DNA of 64,000 nucleotides from Clostridia bacterium (GTDB lineage: Bacteria; Bacillota; Clostridia; Oscillospirales; Acutalibacteraceae): assembly GCA_017513245.1 (NCBI GenBank), contig JAFXGK010000022.1, positions 1-64,000 of the forward strand, given 5' to 3'. A model generated the notes under the pieces. That model made no database searches and was not told the DNA's origin. It saw only the letters and a list, made by a program, of their open reading frames with translations. A program made the position numbers and the translations under genes. Positions 10,501 to 16,700 of the stretch are shown here, in pieces. Within the stretch, counting starts at the first letter, position 1; every line of letters starts with the position of its first letter.

Positions 10501-11333
10501 TCGTGGCCAACGCTGCCGCCCCAGGACCAAGTGTTCTTAAACTTGCTGCTGGTTGTATCGTTGCCAATACCCTCACGCTGGGAATGGAAAGTCCACTTGA
10601 ATGTATTGTCAGTATCATCCCACTGAACTTTGCCGTTGCTGGCAAGGCCTGCAAGCGACATGTAAAGGGTATGATATGTATTGCTCTTAAAGTCTGCGAT
10701 ATCATCATCAAACTTATAGGAGAAACGAACGATATAATCGGTGTTCTTCTTAACGTTAAGCTTGAAGTGAACAAGACTCTTAACCTTGTTTACAACGCCG
10801 GTACCTGTTGTCTGGCTCGGGGTGAGCTTTAAGGCATAGTCGCCATAGCTAGCATCGGTTCTCTCAAGTCCCGAGGTTTCTACAATCGAGGTGGTGCCGT
10901 AGCAGTTTTCCTGCATCTTGGGCACGGACGGATTGTTAAAGTTGCTCATCAGGGTTGCATGATGAACAACAGCCTCAGCGTCGCCGTTATCGATAAGGTT
11001 TTTAATATCGAAAACAGCCTCGAGGGTGATGTCATCATCCGGGATGAAGGTGTAAGAAAGATTTTTGGATACGAGGGTTGCGCCTTCGTACCAGCCCTTA
11101 AAGCCGTTACCGTAGAACGGCGAGGCAGTTACGGTTGCACTCTCACCCTTTGCTATTTGCTGCTCTGCATCTGTCGTAACAGTTCCGCCGAGCAGTCCGT
11201 CTTGCGCTTTTACGGATGTTTCTACCGTGTATTGGTCGGCAGGCGTTGCACCCGAAGTGGTAAACTGCATACCAACCAACGAACAAGAAACAAGTAAAGC
11301 GAAAACTAAGAATAGCGCTAAATACTTTTTCAT
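4533..11333 (-). CDS. Giant CBM/InlB-repeat surface protein
   Basis: A 2266-residue exported protein. The start at 11333 (MKKYLALF) is chosen over 11378 because AAGGAG lies 11 bases upstream. The signal peptide ends near a Leu-Val-Ser-Cys that could be a lipobox. The body alternates jelly-roll CBM-like modules, each opening with a phrase such as NLIDNGDAE or NLIYDGDFE, with at least seven Listeria-Bacteroides (InlB-type) repeats carrying F-x-GWY near residues 78, 418, 476, 783, 865, 1093 and 1318. An acidic Glu/Asp/Pro/Thr linker near residue 2200 precedes a C-terminal membrane helix and RKK tail. No catalytic domain is visible. It is probably a glycan-binding adhesin that presents substrate to the co-translated hydrolase downstream. 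Confidence 0.85.
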   Translation of the reverse strand: MKKYLALFLVFALLVSCSLVGMQFTTSGATPADQYTVETSVKAQDGLLGGTVTTDAEQQIAKGESATVTASPFYGNGFKGWYEGATLVSKNLSYTFIPDDDITLEAVFDIKNLIDNGDAEAVVHHATLMSNFNNPSVPKMQENCYGTTSIVETSGLERTDASYGDYALKLTPSQTTGTGVVNKVKSLVHFKLNVKKNTDYIVRFSYKFDDDIADFKSNTYHTLYMSLAGLASNGKVQWDDTDNTFKWTFHSQREGIGNDTTSSKFKNTWSWGGSVGHDANAYVSKFINDNATSDATYWQEVYFIFNPLEDASIFQGGGDEGVACFNFGTHWDTTDFLVLDNFSISEATANDRTTVSATSGGSIATNAPRKDDNYYVYTVGARGSANVFTNRDTANVFYPAIYEKYVATPAAGCELVGWFNENDQCVSTELTAYLLATGEKYTAKFAKQLSAEGGGAITDNGDGTYTAHAYYGNKFLGWFDGTQTPYVHKTDDVTIPKEGHLGYVALFTSDNLIYDGDFEVNNNTAQVYTDYTDYDKTYKGTYSIVPTAIENSGPEYGNNALQLTPHQNQHAAKRKGLLNIPVNLEAGKTYIWKFNYAVLGNSYTAGKDYIYLSVDKAVNGSAVSWDGNLPYSYHIQLESTEGINQNNYAWGDNTSDSKLHYSMTSAIADINKWIEVYVIFTPQETALHHLTLGTADAQTNSYLIDNMSCSVAKTGVSDIVSVTAGEYGKVYSCRTDEPAYQTDAPRGTADIFANHVDTDNPYYPDMYVDFFAETETGYIFDGWYDANNQKVSSDTVLRVKQISDEKYTAKFIMDNNLYSATAEVEPTNGIYGGYIIGENAIDSISSGEERSFTAVPYTGNKFLGWYQGSTLVTKDETVTLTIRKDVALTAKFEVNNLFTDSSYENTALGESVLGNGLDWTSTSASAAASVVGNEAATGTKSIMVTAPNAPISTVLDVAANTKYFLSFNWKGVTDGATALEYVKVYAGGQLVAEMNTPVLANSQWQKVNLMAETGTATKLTVEIKYTSANSNLYFDDFVLFDAAAVPFKISASVANQNGVYGGYITSEKFFSVMGGTSVTVSAKPYQRNTFLGWYEGDTLLSTDEDYTFTAFGFYNIEAKFNINNLWPDAGYENTKPSVSLSENGDWSVNQKLHDLYDFDVTVTDKGTAYDGEQMLSALHRGNTFSTVISGLKANTDYFLTFQVRTHKNLQNCYFESAKLIGKTTGTVLGAGFGTANGGQWELISVPFNTGNNTEMTVELLYQAGEKECYFDDFALFESHNLGVYAAQGGSVNTTASGAVLSGTQVTVTATPDSGNTFLGWYDYMDSSVLLSTANPYTFSVNKTQHVIAKFAGPDIEPENKIVDGDFENGAFEGFIFSGSTETANIAFCNYQVTKAAGGITPVSGDYMAKIVANSRTSTLLVRNLKPYTDYTVSFWCYGGEFIQFEWAAAHRYRAEYEGFVNQTTKQNIQNVTLRNQHTDILAQNTGMASMGFPGDGKTWRKVEYTFNSQNRTEAFVGFNYTRYGGVDGIYVDDMKVIERNRYSDTVENGDFSNTTKTDKGWHGEYTIAANGGNNAGVSSGTIFNGVNLEKTRAYTLSFKAKSAAGAELLYGVAAGGYEKLYDGGKFVDLASTAAIDKATLTNDWETYEVTFLNGARAQNNVVLQSLNGAEFMVDDVVIKPATELAAAHKLGFEELEYRDIFNAAYRTTLGGDHKDQKNPEWYEISNAEAKTGDWSLLMKHKPEYVSHELSQPWATAKLEAGKTYEVSFYAKAATAGTKFMTAAYRSDPVYVVSPLAEKEYELKDTEWHKFSYIFTTDNIIKTGYNRVSFVVNGIEGETTCDIYFDDIVIKESTSSINNADADKLYTEDLSQNYFSDYSFEKNEAAFAPFVKSGDASFGSKYITLNAGDKIIVPVKTRTDYNITWEANYTFAADVRGNAQSKGTVGLSYTPDGKSLFTDKEGNVVSLNLNTDGKWARDGFTFDGNRIETEYLVIECTAGSFDVDYLALFNTNHAFAECTFDDSVGLSKDELPVVDMGKNDVTNSVVGMLRGLPEGSKVVLEGKGVTYTADVVENKYRIDGIKEGTYNMYIAPGGHSIRTLYGELIVGTGRLSGVAVTRLDGKVIELSYRAVSDGIVKITDTETGYSYLTATDNDGYYKAYIVDCEWSIKGSTNDEAALTEAGITLEQFGAKKAAADTGADIEDEEPTDDEEPTDKDDEGTTVIEKVKVPGKKADNTIPYILFGLAGVIAVLAVIVLIVINRKKGVRD

Positions 11334-11396
11334 GTCTGCATTCTCTCCTTCTTTGTTGAAAATATACAAAAATTGCATTTTTCCAGTCTTGTTTTT

Positions 11397-11425
11397 ATTA
11401 TAACTTTACCCGACGCATTTCACAA
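11397..11425 (-). promoter_or_regulatory. Promoter of the giant-protein/GH-A operon
   Basis: Minus-strand TTGTGA (11420-11425), a 17-base spacer and TATAAT (11397-11402) lie about 65 bases upstream of the start at 11333. Confidence 0.75.
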
Positions 11426-11582
11426 TGGAAAATATTAATAGTGATATGTAAAAAACTTAAGCCAAAACCGCTGAAAAGGGGCCTTTTCTTGTGAAAAACT
11501 TATCAGTTTCGTTTCTTTTTTGGAATTAAATGGATGAGGCGAAAAAAATTTTCAAAAAGATAAAACCGTTTGGCTTTAAAAA

Positions 11583-11632
11583 TCTCCTTTATTAACGTAA
11601 GGCAAAAGCCTAAAACGTTATTTTAAAGGAGA
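11583..11632 (+). promoter_or_regulatory. Hairpin that masks the Shine-Dalgarno sequence
   Basis: TCTCCTTT (11583-11590) pairs perfectly with AAAGGAGA (11625-11632), the ribosome binding site of the next gene. Inner pairings are TAACGT/ACGTTA (11593-11598 with 11615-11620) and AGGC/GCCT (11600-11603 with 11608-11611), closed by an AAAA loop. With the hairpin formed the start at 11640 would be poorly accessible. Such a shape suits a thermometer, metal-responsive or protein-controlled leader. Confidence 0.65.
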
Positions 11633-11639
11633 AAAAACT

Positions 11640-11933
11640 ATGTTAAACAATTCTTACTTTTTCATCACAGCGGCGGCATTCGCAATCATCGGCATCGCAT
11701 TCTTAGCCATCTTTATTGCGGTAATAACACTCATTATCAAATCGGCCAAAAACGGTGGCATTTCACTCGGCGGTATACAGGGGGTAACCGACAGCGAGGC
11801 AAGCCGATTAATGCACGAAAATTTTATGCGCGATCATACCATAGCCCACAACAACGCAATGCACGCTCACCATACCGCAGTAGACATGCATAATTCGGCC
11901 GTAAATATGCACAACCACATGATGCATATGTAA
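11640..11933 (+). CDS. Small membrane protein with His/Met-rich tail
   Basis: A 97-residue protein, not recognised as a named family. Residues 6-34 form one strong membrane helix. Residues 35-55 are a short polar linker. Residues 58-97 are extremely rich in His (11) and Met (10), spaced as HxxxxH, MHAHH, MHN and NMHNHMMHM. Such tails often bind copper, nickel or zinc, which here is inference. The ribosome binding site AAAGGAGA sits 7 bases before the ATG and is buried in a predicted hairpin. It is a single-gene unit with its own terminator. Confidence 0.8.
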   Translation: MLNNSYFFITAAAFAIIGIAFLAIFIAVITLIIKSAKNGGISLGGIQGVTDSEASRLMHENFMRDHTIAHNNAMHAHHTAVDMHNSAVNMHNHMMHM

Positions 11934-11943
11934 AACAAAAACA

Positions 11944-11983
11944 AAAAGGTGTATGGAGGTTTTCTTCCATACACCTTTTTTTA
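11944..11983 (+). terminator. Bidirectional terminator
   Basis: Stem AAGGTGTATGGA/TCCATACACCTT (11946-11957 with 11966-11977) with a T-run on the right and an A-run on the left. It can end both the plus-strand small gene and the minus-strand operon that stops at 12021. Confidence 0.9.
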
Positions 11984-12020
11984 ATTATAAAATCAATGCC
12001 GTTCTTCACGCAATCGAAAA

Positions 12021-12479
12021 TCAATAGGGCTTGGTGTAGCCCTTGTCGTACGATGACGTTGAAGACGACTGCGAGGACGATTCCTCCGAAGAAGTGGTTT
12101 CCTGCGGGACGCTTGAAGAAGCATTTTGAGACGAATCGGTTGAGGGCGCGGGCTTTGAAGAACCTTGAACCGATTGCTGAGAACTGTTGGCCGAAGACGT
12201 TTCATCGGGATTTTTGTCGGACGGGATGATAAGCTCGGGCGTAGCATCGCCTGCCAAATCTCCATCAGCCGAAGAATCCTTATCCGAAATTACATCATCG
12301 TAAACGGTTTCGGATGAAACATCGTCTTTATAATAAATTGAAACAGTTCCCGAAGAATTAGATTCTGTCGGTTTGTTATCCGCGCCGCCCTTTTTGCCGC
12401 ATGCGGACAAGGCCAATACGGCCAGGCAAAGCATTAAGAGGACTATAAGACTTTTAGAACAAAATAGCTTCTTAATCAT
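12021..12479 (-). CDS. Small Ser-rich lipoprotein
   Basis: A 152-residue lipoprotein. The signal peptide ends in LALSAC (lipobox, Cys at about residue 27), followed by GKKGG and a low-complexity Ser/Glu/Asp/Pro segment with no recognisable domain. The ATG at 12479 has GAGG six bases upstream and overlaps the last codons of the 44-residue peptide gene, indicating coupled translation. It is the last gene of the dockerin/cohesin operon. Its role is unknown; it could be a cell-surface tether or spacer. Confidence 0.75.
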   Translation of the reverse strand: MIKKLFCSKSLIVLLMLCLAVLALSACGKKGGADNKPTESNSSGTVSIYYKDDVSSETVYDDVISDKDSSADGDLAGDATPELIIPSDKNPDETSSANSSQQSVQGSSKPAPSTDSSQNASSSVPQETTSSEESSSQSSSTSSYDKGYTKPY

Positions 12480-12606
12480 TGAAATCCTCATTACCGCCAC
12501 CGCCGATATCTCCCAAATCGCCGGATGAAGCATTAAGGTCCATAACGTCGTATTTCGGCAGTACCCCTAATATCTCAAATTTCGGAGTTTCATATTCTGG
12601 TTTCAT
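12472..12606 (-). CDS. 44-residue acidic Gly-rich peptide
   Basis: A short gene with a good ribosome binding site (AAGGAG, 9 bases upstream). The peptide begins MKPEYETPKFEILGVLPKYD and ends in a Gly-rich acidic tail (DIGGGGNEDFND). It has no signal peptide. The KPEYETPKFEI opening recalls the short YxxPxxE peptides seen in many Clostridia, some of which resemble ribosomally made peptide precursors, but no modifying enzyme is nearby. It lies 19 bases after the cohesin gene and overlaps the start of the lipoprotein gene, so it is a real member of the operon. Function unknown. Confidence 0.65.
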   Translation of the reverse strand: MKPEYETPKFEILGVLPKYDVMDLNASSGDLGDIGGGGNEDFND

Positions 12607-12625
12607 ATCAATTAGCTCCTTCAAT

Positions 12626-13711
12626 TTATTTCACGTATGTCCAGTAATTAGCTGCAACAAACTCGAGCAAATCGAGCGCCTGCTGGCGTGTAACGCCGTT
12701 TTCAACATAATCCTTGATTTTGGCATAATCCTCTTTTTCGGTAGGATAGCTCTTAAGGATTTCTGCGGCGGCCAGTTTTGCAACACCTACAACCGAACAC
12801 GAGCTATAGCCATCGGTAACGCTTGCATTTGCATTTTTATTGTTGTTACTATAGTAGACCTTACCGTCTGCCACAAAATAAGCACGGGCCGAAACACGCG
12901 AGCCGATTGCATCAACGTTAGCGGCAATGCCGTTAAGGCTTGCATATATTTCACCATCGGGAAGCTCTAAATTCTCTCCTGTCTTTTTGGCAACGGCAAG
13001 ACCGTACTCCCGGTTTTCAATCATTTCATAGGTGAGCTCGCGGTCGCCCAATCTTTTGGTGTACATCATAAGCACGCCGTATTCGGTGATGTTGCTGTTT
13101 TCGGGAAGAGCAGAATCATCCAGCGTTGCAGCGAAGCGAAGATCCTGCTTATCGGCGGGAACGGGCTCTTCTTCTGTTCCCGTTTTAATAGCGGCGCCTA
13201 CAACGGTTGCCGCGTTGGGAACGGTATCGAGTTTTTCTTTGTTAACAACAGAAATATCGAGGGTATCGGTTCCTGCCTTATTGGAGGCAGTGGCGGTAAC
13301 CGTAAAGTCCGCCTCTGCTTCCGATAAAACGTTAAATTTTACAGTAAACCAGGTTGAACCTGTGTCGCCGTTTTTTAAATCGGCAAGGCCCACAAACTTG
13401 ATAGAACCGCTTGTTTCGGTGTTGAACGAGTCATCTATTTTGTTGCCATAGCCCACGAAAGCGCTCGAGAGAGCTATTGAGTCGATAGAAAAAGCAGTTG
13501 CATCATAGGAAATGGTTCCCTCTATTCCGCCAACCACGCTATTGGCATCGTTTAAAACAAGGTCGAGCTCATAATAATGGCCAACCGATGCCTGGCCATT
13601 ACCGGAAAGCTTTAATATAGGCTCAAGCTCGGAGGCCATTGCCAAAGATATAACACCGGAAAGCAATGTTAAGGCTATTAAAACAGCGAGTACTCTTTTA
13701 ATTTTTCTCAT
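12626..13711 (-). CDS. Secreted single-cohesin protein
   Basis: A 361-residue secreted protein. The signal peptide (1-26) ends in AMA. Residues 30-165 form a cohesin domain, with the typical YELDLVLNDA, VGGIEGTISYDATAF and WFTVKFNVL strands of the nine-strand jelly roll. A C-terminal domain (about 190-361) of the kind often attached to ruminococcal surface proteins follows. Its role is not known. There is no membrane anchor, SLH domain or sortase motif, so it is a soluble or non-covalently held scaffold element. It lies 20 bases downstream of a dockerin-bearing giant, its probable partner. Confidence 0.85.
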   Translation of the reverse strand: MRKIKRVLAVLIALTLLSGVISLAMASELEPILKLSGNGQASVGHYYELDLVLNDANSVVGGIEGTISYDATAFSIDSIALSSAFVGYGNKIDDSFNTETSGSIKFVGLADLKNGDTGSTWFTVKFNVLSEAEADFTVTATASNKAGTDTLDISVVNKEKLDTVPNAATVVGAAIKTGTEEEPVPADKQDLRFAATLDDSALPENSNITEYGVLMMYTKRLGDRELTYEMIENREYGLAVAKKTGENLELPDGEIYASLNGIAANVDAIGSRVSARAYFVADGKVYYSNNNKNANASVTDGYSSCSVVGVAKLAAAEILKSYPTEKEDYAKIKDYVENGVTRQQALDLLEFVAANYWTYVK

Positions 13712-13731
13712 TCTATTTTCCTCCTTTTATC

Positions 13732-16700
13732 TTACTTAACGGTTATCTTCATAACATGGCCCTTTCCGCTATCAAAAGCGGTGGACTCAACAACATACTG
13801 CGGAATTACGGTTTCGGTGCCATCCTTTTCGGTTGCCTTTACCTCACAATAAAAATCATCGTGGTAGTGGCCACAGAAGAGGCCCTTAATAACGTCCGCA
13901 TTCTGAGTTATGAGATTATAAACCTTGGTTGTTGTGGCATCTTTATTGGTGCGTACACCATCAAAGTTTTTGCCATTTGAATCCGTATTTGCGCTAAAGT
14001 CGTACACAATGCTGGAATCGTTGGTGTAGATAGGTCTAATCTCTTTATACTCGGGGTTGTTGGTTACGATGGGAACATGCTGGAATATAAGAATTATATA
14101 TCCGTTCTCTCTTGCCTTTTCGATATCGGCGGCAAGCTTTTCATACTGCTCCTCCGAATAGCGGCTAAGGGCGTTATCCATTTGGACAACCATAACCTTA
14201 TCCTTAATAACTCTTGACGTGTAGTAAGCGTCATGGCGCCAGTTTTCTTGAAGCGTGCTGTAGCGAGATTCTAACTGAACAGTTTCGCCCACTAAGCCCT
14301 GTGAACGCATCATCATATCATGATTTCCCAGAGTTATCATGGCAGAGGGATCTTTTCCCCAAAGGGTGTTTTTGATCTGCTCAATTCCGCCCCAAGTCAG
14401 GAAGCTTAAAATATCGCCGGTTATAACTGTTTGGTCATAGAAGTAGTTAGCATACTCCATACAAATAGAGGCGTTTCTAACACGCTTTGCCGGGTCCTTA
14501 GAGGGTTCTTTATCCCAAGTGCTCAAAACAGTGGGGTTGGCCTCGGCTATGTCACGGTCGTTTAATTCGGTGAAATGAACATCGGTAAGCTGAACAATTT
14601 CAACAATCTCGCCGTTGTTTTTGCCCGAATCAAACACAGCCTCACGAACTATAACATTGGTATCTCCCAATTCGTACATCCATGTGGTAAGGTCATCGCT
14701 CGAACCGGTGATGGTATGCTTTTCCTGCGAGAGATATGCATCGCGCTCGCTTGCGATTTCGTAGCCTAAAAGCTTGGTTCTGAGAACCTTGAAATCGTCG
14801 TTGTCGATAGCGCCGGAACGGTCAATATCGCTGCCGAGAACATAGCCGGATTCGGACTTTCTCGTTGCATATACGAGGTCGGCGATATTCTGAACGCCAT
14901 CGTTATTGGTATCGTATCTGTTAACGTATACAGGTGTTCCGATAAGCGCTTCATCAATCACCAAATCTTCGGTGATTGTGAATTCTACGTCATAGGTTGC
15001 GGCTTCGGTAAGGACACCATTTTTGAGCCAGCCATAGAATAATTCATGCTCGCCTACTGCTCGCTTGACGGATGCTGTAATAGTGTCGCCGTGAAGCGGT
15101 TCAACGGTGGAAACCGAAACGTAACGGCTTATAGCATCGTCAACCGATACGGTGTGATACGGCTCGATGATTATATCATCGATGTAAACAGGGCCTGCTC
15201 CACCGGATACGGTAATGGTGAGCTGCATATCCTCTGTGGGGGTAAGTTTGCAAAAACGCTCGTTCCAAATGCCCTTTGCAGTGCAGCCTGCATAGGTTGT
15301 ATCGCCAAGTGTGAAGTTTATGGTAGCAGACGTGCTTTCGGGCAATAAATACCAGAATGCAAGTCTATAATCCTGGCCTGCCTTTAAAACGTAAGAATAC
15401 GTGTAGGAGCTGCCGTAACCATCCATACGGATAGAATTATTGCCCCAGTGAACATATTCGTTGTTATAGCCATAGGTAGTGGGGGTATAGAATTCTGCAA
15501 TACCCTCCATTTTACCGTTCGACGGTGTTTCAAAGCCATAGGTCGCAGTGTCATCGGTAACCTTCACAAATACGGGTGTGAGTGTTACGTCCTCGGTAAT
15601 ACCCAGCATTACAAAGGTGCTGTTATGGGAAACGGTTTCGCCTGCGGCATTTATCCATTTATCGAAAACATATCCGCTATTTGCCTTTGCCGTGAACTTA
15701 ACCGGCTTTTCGGCAACTATCTTGCTATCGCTTGCAGAGGCGTTACCGTTTTGTGCGGCGCCAACCGAAACGGTAATCTTGCCTTCATCAGCGGTGGGCT
15801 CAACACAAATATCATCAATATAATATACAGCGCTATCGCCGCTGATAACAAGAGTGATTTCATCGCTATCTGCAGCTGTGGTTATCTCTGCGGTGCAGGT
15901 CTGCCATTCATCGGCGGCCGAAAGAGCAACCGTTTCTACAGTTGTTCCATTCAAGCCGATAGCAGCACTTACAGAAGCACTCTGTGTTTGTGCAATGTAT
16001 TTAAAGGAAACTGTATAGCTTGTGCCCGCAGCTAAATCTACCGGCAGAGCAATAACATCGCCCTGAGCATTTACGGAATATTTAATGCTCTTGTTTCCCG
16101 AATAAACGAACTTATAGGTAAATCCTTCAGTTTCGGGGGTGTACCATGCGGCATCATCTGATGTAATGATATTTTCATCCTCAAAATCAAATGCCGACTG
16201 CTGCTTTTCGAATACGGGCTTTAAGGTATATCCCGGCCAAGGATTGGTGGCAACGTAAGTTGCATCTTCCGATACAACATTGCCTGCCATATCGGTCCAA
16301 TGCTGCAAATCATAGCCAAAATCGCGGGTTGCGGTAAATGTAGCAACCTTCTTGCCCTCATCGTTTGTAGTGATGTTAACCTCACCGGTTCCGCCAACAA
16401 CACCGTCGTTTATAACGGTTATTACGGGAACAATGGAGATATCATCAAGGTAAACATCGGCCTCTGCGGCATTCAAGTTTATAGCAAGAGCGCCTTCTTT
16501 ATCGGTAGTAACGGTTTCGGTATATTGCTTCCACTCGCCGTTGCCCACTAAAGCATTTCCGTTTACAGAGCCTACAGAAGTGCCGTTATCGGCTTTATAC
16601 CAAAAAGATATATCATAGGTTCTGCCGGCTATTAAATTATAATCTTCAACAAGCCATTCAGCGGCATTAGCGCCTGCGGCATGGAGGCGAGAAGCGGATC

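Noticed and set aside
9834-10832. A 332-codon plus-strand frame, with similar ones at 6648-7556 and 52424-53518
   Set aside because: They are antisense to the large repeat proteins, which have signal peptides, repeats and anchors. The composition (Val, Gly, Cys-rich) is that of a shadow frame.
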